A stretch of DNA of 64,000 nucleotides from Stereocaulon alpinum (Eukaryota > Ascomycota > Lecanoromycetes > Lecanorales > Stereocaulaceae). The stretch spans positions 1-64,000 of the forward strand of contig JAEUBA010000018.1 in the NCBI GenBank assembly GCA_018257865.1, given 5' to 3'. The number at the start of each line of letters is the position of its first letter. Within the stretch, counting starts at the first letter, position 1. Below are positions 47,151 through 59,175 of this stretch, piece by piece. The position numbers were made by a program, and so were the translations under genes. A model generated the notes under the pieces. It was not told the DNA's origin. It did not search any database and saw nothing but the letters and a program-made list of their open reading frames with translations.

Positions 47151-48291
47151 ATGACAGGCGCACGAAATGAGAAGAAGCCCTTCTTAGCGCGCACCGAACA
47201 GAAGTTACAGAGTCTTTGGCTATGCAGGAAAGGGCAAAGAAATCCAGAGACGAATATTACTGAGAGTCTAGGCTTCTTGGTACTGCCCAGTGTTTCTACA
47301 AGTACGTTCAACGCCAATCTTCGGTTGGATCTCGTTGACAGTCCATACAGACCGCCAAACCGCGTTTCGCTTCAGCGAACTGCCCGTCGAAATCAAACTT
47401 ATGGTGCTCGAATATGTCATCGCTCCCGGAAAGATCTACTTGGAACCATACACCCAACGTTGGGGCTTCGGTCGCCTAAAGATAGCAAGTGCGTATCGCA
47501 CCCTTACCTCTACTCGGAAGCCAATGGATCAATTACCAAAATGGGTCCACAAGCTCGAGAAGGTGCACCTTAAGACTCCACCAAAACAATCCTGCAGAGT
47601 CGGAGGAAGTCCATTAGTCAAACAACCCGGATTCGGGCTGATGGCCACGGAGAGACTCATGTACGAGGAAGGTCATCCTATCTTCTATGGCGAGAATGAG
47701 TTCCACGTAGCACCGGGACCAATCTCTATAACATCTCGATACTTCTTTGATCTGCAAGCCAAGCCCCGCGATATGATCAGGAAGCTCGTAATTAGGTTCA
47801 CCATAGCCGATCTCACACCTGAAGGCTTCCAGAATGTGGAATGGGAGGTTCGTGATCGAATGTCGAGATCCAAACACGACTTAAAATCGATGTCGAGAAA
47901 CGGCCAAGTAAGGGTTTGGGTTGCATCGTGTATGGCAACACTTGAGCTGCTGTGGGATCAGAAAGTTGATTGGCTCCACACATTACCTAAGCTTAGCGAT
48001 CTCACATTAACGGGTCAGGAACATAAGCTGGTTTTCGGCCAAGGAACACTGGGAGTCGAGAGGCCATTGAGCACCATAGTGGTGAATTATCCAGAATTCC
48101 CGGCCTTTACAAGATCTTGCTGGAACTCGGCTCGGAGGATGTTGAGCATGGAATTCAACCGTAGGGGCAGGTATATAACTCCGTCACGCCCTTCAAGCGA
48201 TAGTCCTGGTGATCCCGTGTGGGCGATGGACGTAGAAGGGACAAAAGATTGGCTCGCTGGCTTGGGGCCTGGGGTGCGGTATAAATCTTAG
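47151..48291 (+). CDS. 2EXR / F-box-like protein (363 aa, 1 intron)
   Basis: Exons 47151-47301 and 47351-48291; the 49-bp intron has a GTACGT donor and a CGTTGAC branch. The spliced frame gives TNRQTAFRFSELPVEIKLMV, the start of a 2EXR or F-box-like fold, followed by LEYVIAPGKIYLEP. GLMATERLMYEEGHPIFYGE is the second typical block (the family's 'Q-x-Y-E-E-x-x-x-I-F-Y' region). The rest is an alpha/beta region with no enzyme motif. Such proteins are numerous in Pezizomycotina and their roles are mostly unknown; some act as substrate receptors for ubiquitin ligases. The first 50 residues (basic, KKPFLARTEQK) are less certain; translation may start further in. Confidence 0.78.
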
Positions 48292-49613
48292 TGTCGTTGT
48301 CTGCCGGGGCATTCGTCGATGCGCCCGTATCGGGATATCTGCTGCATCGAGCAGACATGGTTCGTTATTACGGCCCGAGAATTGCATACACTGATGCACC
48401 TAATGCTTCGCGACATAAAGCACCACACCAAGCTGAAAACGATCTGCAAAAAGGCCTAGACAGCGACCGCCAATGACAACGCAACGATTACTGATCACGC
48501 ATTGAGCGGAGTGACCTATGTCATCAGAAAATCTAGTCAAAGTTGAGTAGTTGCGTTCAGCCTACAAACATCCTTCCAAAGAATGAGGATATCTTCTTGT
48601 ATACAGCCATCTCGAAGAAACATGCTCAATTACTCCTCAACCCATGCCGTCGATGTCTTGGGAAATTACAACAGATAGCCTGCTACATGTTCCAAAAATG
48701 CCTTTGTATACTTTTGCATGTAGTAACAAGTGCTGTACTCGATGAATGGCCCTAAAGTGCCTCTCTAGCTGGAAAGACGAGTAGAAGTAGTTGGAAAAGT
48801 GAGTGCTCTCTTATGGCCGGAGAACTTCGAGAAGACTATTCAAATCAATCAAGCTGACACACCAAGAAATGAACATCCTTGATCGTAAAAGCTTCTTACT
48901 TGGACTAAGAACAACAAATAGGTGAAATATGTTCGATTGCTGCTTGCGTCACTGGCGAAGCTTCTTACGATAACCAGAGCAGTATTACTTTGACTTTCTG
49001 AGAGAATGCTGTCCAAAGCAATAGTCTCGTAGCCGGTTCCTCGGACAGGCCACGGCTACAATGCTCTATACTAGCTCCTACAACTATGTCCAAAGACTAG
49101 GATTACGATGCCGTTGGAACATGGTTGCGCCCAACTCCGTCAATGGGCGATCGCTGGGTGATATGGTTGCTTAAGGCACTTGGTAGACAAAACCCTTCCA
49201 ATCTTACTGCTGTCGCCAATAGTTCAAGGATTCTTTCATCGTTCTCTCAGCCTCTACCGTTGATGGGATTCCGGCCGCTCACCCAGACACACGAAAGCAC
49301 TTGACAGGGTAGACGCAAGAACTGAGCTCTCCCATTCGACATCGAAGTGTGTTCTATTATCGAGTATTGCAAGTTTGTGCGTGGCAACATTCGAGGGTCA
49401 TTCGCCCGGGCGTCAAACAGAGCGGAGCGTTTCCGTCGTGCATGATGGCTGTAACGCAGGTAAGCGTATGCAGTGGGTATCTTGTCCAACAATGAAGATT
49501 TCGATACGGCAAGATTGAGGCATCTGGGGGTACTGAGCAGATCACTGTGTTCCCGTCAAGCGATACGTATCATCAATACCAGCCTTCTGACAGATCACCG
49601 ATCCCCCGTCATC
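48292..49613. other. Intergenic, no gene seen
   Basis: 1.3 kb between two plus-strand genes. Several open frames exist on both strands but none has a family motif, a consistent splice model or a good start context. Confidence 0.5.
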
Positions 49614-50395
49614 ATGCCTGCCGTTGAGACTGACAAAAAAGGCATCATCCTGTTCCTCAAGGCAGTTGAGGATATTGACACTCGGCTTCTGAATAGCTAC
49701 AAGATTGAGACTGGAGCCTTGCACCATCCAGTCGTGGTTCTTCATAATGTAGAAAATACAGACGATGTGATCGTTTGCCTCGTAAGTGATCTGTGTTGAG
49801 TATCGAAGTCTAAGTTTCGACGCTAATGTAGGGATGGTGATAGCTGACGACCCTGAATGGGGCCAATGTGGAAGAACGTTTCCATCCCTCGTTGTACGGC
49901 TGGTACCTTGCCATCTACCCAAAGCCGGTTCCATCACAAGATTTTCGACAGTTGCGCTTAGTGGGGGATGTCAGACTTCGAAAGCAAGGCTATGTGTCTA
50001 CGCGACAAAGCCACTGTGTCCACAAAAGCATGCTGAAGCCCTACGACTCTTCAAGGCCCTCCGATTGCTATCGTCTTACATCGTCAAGCCTTGAATATGT
50101 TACTACTCAAATTCGGATTGTTGCCCTCCAACAGCGTCATACAAGTCAACGCCAGGCACGGGATCTTACCCGTCCTCTCACACAGCAGCGCCAACTCCGC
50201 CTGTATGAGGAGCCGAATGCTCCAGATGCTGCATTGGAGCGGAGTATTGTCATAGATCTTGCCCGCACAGCTGCATGGACTTCCGGGATAGCATTCGCGA
50301 TCACTTGGTGGGCAACGAAGACATCTTTCGCAGGGTTTTGGTGGTTGGGAAAGAAAATCTATGCCACTTTACCCAGGACAGAAGGCCATCCCTGA
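49614..50395 (+). CDS. Unknown protein with C-terminal membrane anchor (239 aa, 1 intron)
   Basis: Exons 49614-49781 and 49844-50395; the 62-bp intron has GTAAGT and ATAG ends and the 720-nt frame is continuous. The start is ATG in ATCATGCCTGCC. The N-terminal part (FLKAVEDIDTRLLNSYKIET, then HPVVVLHNVENTDDVIVCL) and middle part (FHPSLYGWYLAIYPKP, VTTQIRIVALQQRHTSQ) look folded. Close to the end is one hydrophobic stretch (AWTSGIAFAITWW, then FAGFWWLGKK), followed by a short basic tail. This suggests a tail-anchored or single-pass membrane protein. I do not recognise a family; small fungal proteins with this plan exist without known function. Confidence 0.72.
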
Positions 50396-51834
50396 TGTGG
50401 TTTGTGGTGAGTACGTAGGCACCCGGACAGTCGAGCTTCTCTTATTAGCAAAACTACAACATGTAGATTGCTTCAATGACAGAATGGTTCACCAGCATTG
50501 CCACCAAAATAATGCCTATGTTGCCCAAGCGTGTGTAACCCAAGGTTACCGATATGTGCTAGCAACATTAGAAGATTTATAACAGTGAGTCTCGGAACGC
50601 CAACATCATCTAAGATACCTCGTCTGAAAGTAGAATTGCGAATTGAACAGGCCTGAAACGAGAGCATCCGTGGCTCAGGCATCCACGTCTCCTCCAACAC
50701 CTCAACTATGGCACCTTTAGGCAATCCTAATGGTGAAATGATCTAGTGCTCGGCATATTCCTCTATGTCGGGCGTACAAGCCACCAATCTGTACGACCTC
50801 ACGCATGGTTGCTCTGCAGATTTTGTACGCAATAATATGGCCTCTCAAGGCTCACGAGAATATAAAGACACCTATGACGAAGTAACTTTTAGCAATTTGT
50901 GTAATCAATGAAGTGCAAAGCATAGCGGAATGAAGGCCGTTAGCATGAAAGAGGGACTCACTCGGCTGTTCCGCCCTGCATGTATCGACATTAGCTACGG
51001 TGAAGTGAACAAGCTACTGAAGATGGATGGGGGCAAGCAGAGTGATGTCGAGGGTCTGACAAGCGATACATGGTAAAGGCAGGCTGTTGATGTGCCGAGA
51101 CCAGCATACTTAGCTTGTAGGAGTGGGGAGGAGCTAGCGAAGGAAATCCGTCCACTTGATAACAAGCGTTGGCACACCGCTTCCCTAGATACGCAGCCTA
51201 CGAGCTTCTCCGCAAACATGGGCGAAGACAATTGACGTATCTGTTAGCTGGGGCTTCGCCTTCGTTATGACCGAAAGTGTAACTTCGAAAACTCAAAATC
51301 AATGGATTCGATGAAGGGTCAGCTCCCGATCCATGAGGAAATTCGTTGAGATGCCACTAATTTGCCTCTATTCGATGACGAGGACTGATATCACAGACTC
51401 TGATCGATCATCTCAGCGCCTGCTACGGACGTAAAAGGATTTGAATACAAGCCTTCTTTATTCCGCTTGGGTGGAATCATACATTTGAACAGAGATAGTG
51501 ATGGTCCTGGCCATCATTTGTGCATGCACCTTTTGTCGTCAAGTCAAGTGGTGTAGATCAACATCTATTGGAAAGAGATCGGACTGAGGTGTCTCAAAGA
51601 ACTTTGCCTTCATGTCAGATCATAAGAGAGTAGTAAGTAGCCATGAAACAAATGGGAAATGTAACTGTAGGATACAGAACGAATCCTTTATCGTTATCTT
51701 AGCGCCGAATCACGAAAACACTCTACGCGCTAAAATACCGCGTCTCTACAATGGCCCGCCAAACACCTGCATCTTCCACTTTGCTATCCCTCTCACGCCC
51801 CTACTATCAAGCTTCTAACCTATTCTCCGGCACC
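50396..51834. other. Intergenic, upstream of ribonucleotide reductase
   Basis: 1.4 kb. A minus-strand frame at 50,473-50,724 (EVLEETWMPEPRMLSFQACS) looks somewhat coding but begins after a stop and matches nothing I know. An unsupported frame also lies at 50,995-51,231. The last few hundred bases are the ribonucleotide reductase promoter; an ACGCGC/ACGCGT-type word (TACGCGC near 51,725) might be an MBF-like site. Confidence 0.45.
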
Positions 51835-54800
51835 ATGTTTGTCTATAAGCGTGGTACGTAGCTTGCTCCTGTGATTGCAATTTGTAAAACAGCCACACAT
51901 GCCACTGACTGTACTGTTGTTGTTCATTGCCCCACAAAGACTACATCACAATCGCTTCCCATAGAACATTTACCCTTGACGACAGCTTACTGATTCGAGG
52001 AAATAATAGACAACCGCAAGGAACGAGTCCAATTTGACAAGATCACAGCTCGTGTTTCACGCCTCTGTTATGGCTTGGACGCGGAGCACGTCGACGCGGC
52101 AGCCATCACCCAGAAAGTCATCTCGGGTGTCTACCAAGGTGTCACGACAGTGGAGTTGGACAATCTGGTATGCCTAGCTTACTGCGAGCTGATTTTGTTA
52201 TCCTGCTGACTTTGAAACGCAGGCCGCAGAGACCGCTGCATACATGACCGTTACACACCCAGACTATGCCATCCTCGCTGCCCGCATTGCAGTCTCGAAT
52301 CTCCACAAGCAAACGAAGAAGCAATTCTCGTCTGTCATCGATGACCTATTCCACTACATAAACCCGAAAAACAATAAGCCAGCGCCTATGATCTCGGAAA
52401 AGACCCATGAAACTGTCATGAAGCACGCTGAAGAGCTGAACTCGGCCATTGTTTATGACCGTGACTTCAATTACCAATACTTCGGCTTCAAAACCCTCGA
52501 ACGATCCTACCTACTACGTCTCAATGGCAAGATTGCAGAACGGCCTCAACAGATGATCATGCGTGTTGCTGTCGGCATACATGACGACGACATTGAGAAA
52601 GTTATTGAGACTTATAATCTCATGTCCCAAAAATACTTTACTCACGCCTCTCCGACACTATTCAACGCTGGTACCCCTCAACCGCAGCTTGCGTCATGCT
52701 TCTTGGTAGACATGAAAGACGATAGCATAGAGGGTATCTACGACACTCTGAAGACATGTGCCTTGATATCAAAGGAGGCCGGAGGCATCGGGCTGAACGT
52801 CCATCGAATTCGTGCAGAAGGCTCCTACATCGCTGGCACCAATGGTACTTCCAACGGTCTTGTTCCTATGCTCCGCGTGTTCAACAACACTGCAAGATAT
52901 GTCGACCAAGGAGGCAACAAGCGCCCCGGCGCCTTTGCTATATACCTAGAACCCTGGCATTCCGATGTCTTCGAATTCTTAGATCTTCGGAAGAACCATG
53001 GGAAGGAAGAAGTCCGTGCTCGCGATCTTTTCTTCGCTCTCTGGATCCCAGATCTATTCATGAAGCGTGTCGAATCTAATGGAGAGTGGACTCTGATGTG
53101 CCCGAATGAATGCCCAGGTTTGGCCGACGTCTACGGTGACGAGTTTGAAGCGCTTTATGAGAAGTATGTAACCCTTAATCCACGAATTTCCACAGGATGT
53201 TAACCTTCTTTTCCAGGTATGAGAAGGAGGGACGAGGGCGCAAACCCATCAAAGCTCAAAAGCTCTGGTATTCAATCCTCGAAGCCCAAACCGAGACAGG
53301 AAATCCATTCATGCTTTACAAAGATTCTTGCAATCGCAAGAGCAATCAAAAGAACCTCGGGACCATTCGCAGTTCGAATCTCTGCACCGAGATTATCGAG
53401 TACACTGCACCAGACGAGGTCGCTGTTTGCAACTTAGGCTCATTGGCTCTGCCTACGTTCGTTGACATTGGACGCGGCGAGTATGACTTTGGCAAATTGC
53501 ATGAGGTCACTCAAGTCCTCGTTCGCAACCTCAACAAGATCATAAACATCAACCACTACCCAGTCGAGGAGGCTCGTCGAAGCAACATGAGACATCGTCC
53601 CATTGGACTTGGTGTCCAAGGTTTGGCCGACGCTTTCTTGGCTCTACGTCTACCTTTTGACTCGCCAGAAGCGAAGCAGCTGAACAAGCAGATTTTCGAG
53701 ACTATCTACCACGCTGCCTTGACCGCATCTTGTGACTTGGCTCAGGAACTAGGGCCATATACCACCTATGAAGGGTCACCAGTCTCTCAGGGTATCCTCC
53801 AGTATGACATGTGGAACGTTACTCCATCAGATCTCTGGGATTGGGACTCACTCAAGGCCGAGATTGCCAAGCACGGTGTGCGAAACAGCTTGCTGGTAGC
53901 GCCCATGCCAACAGCCAGCACGTCGCAAATTCTCGGAAACAATGAGTGCTTCGAGCCATACACCTCGAACATTTACTCGCGCCGTGTCCTGGCCGGCGAA
54001 TTCCAAGTTGTCAACCCATGGCTACTCAAGGACCTGGTGGACATGGGACTCTGGTCGGACAACATGAAGAACCGGATCATTGCCGACGGTGGTTCTATCC
54101 AGAATATTCCCAACATCCCTACCGACCTCAAGGCTCTATACAAGACAGTCTGGGAAATCTCTCAACGTAAGATTGTCGAGATGGCCGCTGACCGCGGCGC
54201 TTTCATCGACCAATCTCAATCCCTGAACATTCATCTCAAAGACCCAACCATGGGCAAGATCACAAGTATGCACTTCGCCGGATGGAAGCTTGGCTTAAAG
54301 ACTGGGATGTACTACCTCCGCACGATGGCTGCGTCCGCACCCATTCAATTCACAGTCGACCAAGAACAGCTCAAGGTTGTAGACACAAACGTTGCCCGTA
54401 CCCAGGGTATGAAGAAGCGAAGTGGACCCTCCGCTAGCTATAACTCAAACTCCCACTCCACTGTGCCACGACCAATGTATGTTCGAAAGCCATCACAGCC
54501 ATCAGAGCCAACTATGAGCCCGAACGGTATGCCCACTCCAAGTGCAACACCTCCCCTAGCAACAGAGAACATCAAGTTCGCTGCCTCTTCGAAGAAAGAG
54601 CCAACGGTTCTTCCTACCTTTAAAGCCGATGCCGATGAGGGTGACAGCCCTAAGGTCCTGGCTACTGACCCTGTCAATTTGCCTGCCAAGGAGAATTTGC
54701 CTGGACCAATGGTGAATGGCGTCAAGCAGGAGGAAGACACGGAGGACAGTGAAGCGAGAGAGGGAGACATCTATGCTCAGAAGGTCTTGCAATGTGAGTT

Positions 54801-54890
54801 CCTTCGCTAATCTTCCTTTATCACCCAAATCCTAATACAATCACAGGTAGCATTGAGAATCGTGAGGAATGCATCATGTGCAGCGGATGA
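51835..54890 (+). CDS. Ribonucleoside-diphosphate reductase large subunit (912 aa, 4 introns)
   Basis: Class Ia R1 subunit (RNR1 type); makes dNDPs from NDPs with the small subunit, in the cytosol. Exons 51835-51853, 52010-52167, 52223-53163, 53217-54793 and 54847-54890 (2739 nt, in frame). N-terminal ATP-cone: KERVQFDKITARVSRLCYGL. The active-site cysteines lie in PQLASCFLVD, NLCTEI (thiyl radical) and VAVCNLGSL (redox partner); NECFEPYTSN and PTASTSQILGN are also present. The C-terminal EECIMCSG carries the CxxC that re-reduces the site; it is encoded by the tiny last exon. Before it lies a long, Pro/Ser-rich linker (about 120 residues). The first exon is only 19 nt, followed by a 156-bp intron. 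All essential residues are present. Confidence 0.96.
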
Positions 54891-56180
54891 GTGCAACGTA
54901 GAGTGCCCAGCTCTTGCTGAGCAGAACATCGGAGTGTCTTGAGTATCGGATCTTCCACATGGGCAGGTCCTTCTGTCCCTTCCTAGGTATCATAGACGTG
55001 CATACGCAGAAGAGAAGCGTGTTTGCCTGCGGCATAATAGTGTTTCTTCGATATAGGCGTTGGACTAGCCATGCGTTATGGGTCGTAATGTGTATCATAT
55101 CGTGTATGCTAGCATCAATGCAAATCCAGTAATCTCAAAGCAAAGCCTCTATATAGCATCTCATACTCCACGTCCTCTCGATCATCGTGCAATACAACCC
55201 CCCTTTCACACGCCGTATACAATCTTCCCTAATTCAAGAAACAACCCCTCCCTCAGCAGTCAATCTCGAGATTACATTTCGCAGACCAAGGCAGAAGTGC
55301 TACCAATCAAACATTCATCCCTGGCGACGAATCATGCCCTCAACGTTAAGGAATTTGAATCGCATGCCCTTCCGCGCTTGATCGATGTTGCTGGCGGGTC
55401 ATACTGTCCTGTGTTGTTCGAGGTTAGATAAAGGAAGAGGAGGAGCTGTTTAATAGAGAATTGATGTCGAATGATGGAAGAGGGACGGTGAGGGGTGAGG
55501 GTATGATTAGTGGCGAGTGTGCTGAATTGGAAGGTCTTGGTTTTGGTCTAGGCTTTAGAAGGACGATTCCCAGGCAATCGGCAAGGTCTTTGTATGGATG
55601 CTGTGAGGAAGAGAGGTGGCATGGACATTTCACTTGGAGGGTTGCTCTTTATTTGGGCTGTTTGATAGAAAAATGATGCATGCTTCGGTGTTTTGGGACA
55701 GTGTTGATGAGGGTTGATTATATTATATGTGAAGCTAGGTATATAGGGCGGTGGCTCCCACCGGTTCGAGGAAGATTAATCTTTATTTCGAGACACGTGT
55801 GGCCTCCTATAGGTTGAAATCTCCTGACCTTCATCAGTCGCTACCAATTTACCATAACCCCCCACAAAGGACAAGCCACCGCCGCCAGCCCTACTGACAG
55901 AGTCTCCAACACCAGGGCGGAGCCCATACAAGTTCTAACCATAATTTCGGAGGTGGTGTTGAGATCTAACATATTCGTTGAAATGAAAGGAAAACGTTCT
56001 GTTAGAGACGTTATTTGGATATAGAGTCATGGTCGGTTGAGCGATGAACCCGCCTCTTTGAGGTTTGTTGGCCCCTGCATCTAACAGGACGTTGGCTATT
56101 GCTGCCGGGTGCTGCCACCGAAGAGGGCATGGCGTTGACGGGTTGAGACACTGGTATCCGTTTAACCAGTACTCTTTCCA
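54891..56180. other. Intergenic, no gene seen
   Basis: 1.3 kb with the ribonucleotide reductase 3' UTR. Some short frames (for example 55,078-55,431) lack any supporting feature. Confidence 0.5.
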
Positions 56181-56543
56181 TCAATCGCAGATGGGCGCAG
56201 TACCTCCGTTTCCAACTTGGCCATTACCACCTCCACCTGGCGTAGCGAGGAAGCTCAACGGCGACGAGGATGCGGGTATCGAGGCCACTTTCTTGGGTAC
56301 TGTCGACACTGGAGACGGGCTTGGGTGGGCCGCTATTGAAGGAGTTGCCGGAGGAGCCCCTGAAGAGCCATCACAATACTTCATGCCAGGTCCTAACGGT
56401 ATCAATTGGTATTCTAGCGAGAAGGTGTTCCCACCCGGGACCTGGAACTTTGGTACGCATGGAGTATCGTATTGGGGAAAAGGCGAAGCTAGGGTAAATG
56501 ACGCGCAGATGCATAGGACAAAGTACGTTGATGGAAACAACAT
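56181..56543 (-). CDS. Small secreted protein (120 aa)
   Basis: Single-exon minus-strand frame with a classical signal peptide: MLFPSTYFVLCICASFTLA, with cleavage expected after ASFTLA or TLASP. The mature part of about 100 residues has few Cys (TPCVPK, KYCDG, APICD), a Pro/Ser/Thr-rich centre (SIAAHPSPSPVSTVP) and a Gly-rich tail. It is typical of small secreted proteins of plant- or soil-living fungi, some of which act as effectors, but nothing proves that here. A competing plus-strand frame (56,065-56,568) covers the same bases; I prefer the minus strand because of the signal peptide and good ATG. No family recognised. Confidence 0.6.
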   Translation of the reverse strand: MLFPSTYFVLCICASFTLASPFPQYDTPCVPKFQVPGGNTFSLEYQLIPLGPGMKYCDGSSGAPPATPSIAAHPSPSPVSTVPKKVASIPASSSPLSFLATPGGGGNGQVGNGGTAPICD

Positions 56544-58073
56544 CTTCCTTCCTGCAGCGAGAAATTGATGCGGGGTGTAAGTGCCACGAGTATTGAGATT
56601 TTAAAGGGAAAGATGCTGCCATTCTTGTGAGTGTCAGACTGGATATAAATTCGGAATTCGCAAGAGCACAGTCTCAACATGTCTCGGACATTCATCGCAT
56701 AGCACGCATCGTCCATTCAGCTGCAGGCGCTCCAAAATTATTGGAACAAAAGTAGCGAGGAGTCAGTATTGGCACAAATTGTCGTGTGACATAGTGAGAC
56801 ACGGGAGCTGTTCGTGCACGTGGCAGACATGCTCGCCCGCAAGGTACCGCCATTTTCTCACAAGCGACAAGAGTGAAACCACGGCCATATTCAGAACTTG
56901 AAAACCTTGCACGGCAGGGAGGATTTGGCAATGAAACGTGGGAGAAAATAATATGATTTCAATAATTGGCTGATAATCATAGCGGAATTTGATCCTTGTC
57001 CGGAGTGACAACAACGATAACTTGACAGAGCTGTTTCAATTGACAAGGCGAATATAAGGATTTCAACATAGTATTCCGATTTATCAGCTTAGACGACTTG
57101 CAACTAATTGTTATCGGAATGAATTTGAATATCAGTGATATAGCTGTAGCAGACTTTCTGTTGATGCTCAAGTCGGCCGTCGACTGTCCTGGACCATGTC
57201 GTCGGTTAAGCCACCTAAGAGATATTCTGGCAGTGAGAAACGTTATCCAAGGGTTTGGACCCATTCCAGGATAATCCACGATGGCATGACGTAGTCCTAG
57301 CGAATAGTTCATAACTGCGGGCTGGTGCACGTACTGGAAGATTGGGAAATGTAAGGTTGATATTGGTAGAGGAAGAGGCAGCGACAGGATAGAAGCGTTC
57401 AGCGCTCAGGGCGTTGATAGGCCAAAATTGTGAGTAAGCCACCCAGCCGGAGTGTTGGAGGGTAGCCTAAAGCTGTCGTTAAGACCCTAAAAGAAGCCAG
57501 ATCCGTGGGCGCATCCGAACTTTTCCGGGCACCGAGTCTACCGCCTGGATGGCAATGGATGCCGACTTGAGGGGCTCGAGCCTCAAGGGACTCTGACTGG
57601 CTGATTCATCATCCTAAGGCTGAGTAATCCTTGGCATGCAGCCCACTTTCAACATCCAATAAGCCCCCCTAGAGGAGTCAGTCCGGGCCCAACTGACAAC
57701 TCAGGATTCTGACTGCTCTGGGGATGCATTCTTCCGATTACATGCATAAGCGTAGGTTTTCCGGGACTCCTCTAGGGTCTTTGGCAATCTCATCTTTCAA
57801 CTTGCGCGAAACATGTACGATGAACACAAAAGCCATCAACCACGAGCATTTATCACCAGCAATGGATATTAAAACCATGGGGCCGGAGTTGTCGGTTGAA
57901 GCACCGCGGGGTTAGCTACTATTTCCGTCTCTACGTCACTGAATTTTTGGAAAAATGCAGAACCCGGAGTATATGAAGTCAACAAGGTCTCCTCTGTCGA
58001 AGTCTTTCTTTTTCAGATCCCATCACCTACTCCCGCCTTGAAAATCCTCTAATAAAACTATCCACCCACAACA
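56544..58073. other. Divergent intergenic region
   Basis: 1.5 kb between the secreted-protein start (-) and the second aldo-keto reductase (+). It contains a 13-bp perfect inverted repeat (57,667-57,679 / 57,765-57,777) and several CCCCT/AGGGG words near 57,570-57,780 that resemble stress-response elements. No gene seen. Confidence 0.55.
57667..57777. repeat. 13-bp perfect inverted repeat, 85-bp spacer
   Basis: CCCTAGAGGAGTC (57,667-57,679) returns as GACTCCTCTAGGG (57,765-57,777), about 300 bp before the aldo-keto reductase ATG. It could be a paired regulatory site, a hairpin or the ends of a very small MITE-like insertion. Confidence 0.8.
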
Positions 58074-59175
58074 ATGGCACCACCACAGCTCCCAACCCGC
58101 AAACTCGGCAAGAATGGCCCTGAAGTCACTGCCCTCGGTTTCGGCGCCATGGGCCTCTCAGCCTTTTACGGCGCCCCCGAGTCCGACGAGGAGCGCTTCA
58201 AAGTCCTCGACCGCGCCTATGAGCTCGGCGAAAGAAATTGGGACAGCGCAGACGTCTACATGGACAACGAAGACCTGATCGGCAAATGGTTCAAGCGAAC
58301 CGGCAAGCGGGACGAGATATTCCTGGCGACAAAGTTCTCGAATCATTTCGTAGACGGGCAGATGGTCCAGAGCAGTGATCCGGAGTATGTGAGGCAGGCT
58401 TGTGAGAAGAGTTTGCAGAGGTTAGGAATTCCGACGATTGACTTGTACTATTGTCATCGATTGGATGGGAAGACGCCTGTCGAGAAGACTGTGGAGGCTA
58501 TGGCTCAACTAAAAAAGTATGCCCATACTCCCCCTTCCCGCCCTCTTCTTTCTCAGCATTATGTTTTGCGATTGCTAACGATCATGGTTCTGTAGAGAGG
58601 GAAAGATAAAATACCTAGGCCTCTCCGAAGTATCCTCCACCTCCCTCCGCCGCGCCTGCAAAGTCCACCACATCGACGCCGTCCAAATCGAATACTCCCC
58701 CTTCACCCTCGACATCGAATCCCCCGAAATCGCCCTCCTAAAAACATGCCGCGAGCTCGGCGTCGCCATAGTCGCATACTCGCCCCTCGGCCGCGGCATG
58801 CTCACCGGCGCCTACAAATCACCCACAGATTTCGAAGAGGGAGATTTCCGCAAACACGCACCTAGATTCTCCGAAGAGAATTTCCCCAAGAATCTGAAAC
58901 TGGCGGATGAGATTGGTGCGATTGCGAAGAAGAAGGGATGTACGGCTGGGCAATTGACGTTGGCGTGGTTGTTGGCGCAGGGAGACGATATCATTCCTAT
59001 CCCTGGGACGAAGAAGATCAAGTATCTAGAAGAGAATATGAAGGCGCTGGACATAAAGTTGACGAAAGAGGAGGAGAAGGAGATCAGGAAGGCGGTTGAG
59101 GGGGCGGAGGTGCATGGATTGCGGTATCCGGAGGGGATGGCGGGGAAGTTGTTTGCTGAGAGTCCTGAGCTGTAA
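58074..59175 (+). CDS. Aldo-keto reductase (340 aa, 1 intron)
   Basis: Exons 58074-58516 and 58596-59175 (1023 nt; 79-bp intron with GCTAAC branch and TGTAG end). Start CAACAATGGCACC. The order of motifs is that of the YajO/AKR13-like group: LGFGAMGLSAFYG, catalytic Asp57 and Tyr62 (WDSADVYMDNEDLIG), Lys87 (FLATKF), His128 (YYCHRLD), KIKYLGLSEVS, VQIEYSPF, AYSPLGRGMLTG, and the NADPH-binding PIPGTKKIKYLEENMKAL. It is a cytosolic aldehyde/ketone reductase; substrate not predictable. It is not closely similar to the 288-aa reductase at 42.7-44.0 kb and is not part of a visible cluster. Confidence 0.92.

Noticed and set aside
50473..50724. Minus-strand frame with EVLEETWMPEPRMLSF as a gene
   Set aside because: It begins right after a stop, has no upstream exon that I can support, and ends in noise.
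56065..56568. Plus-strand 167-codon frame as a gene
   Set aside because: It overlaps the minus-strand frame that has a convincing signal peptide and better amino-acid composition.
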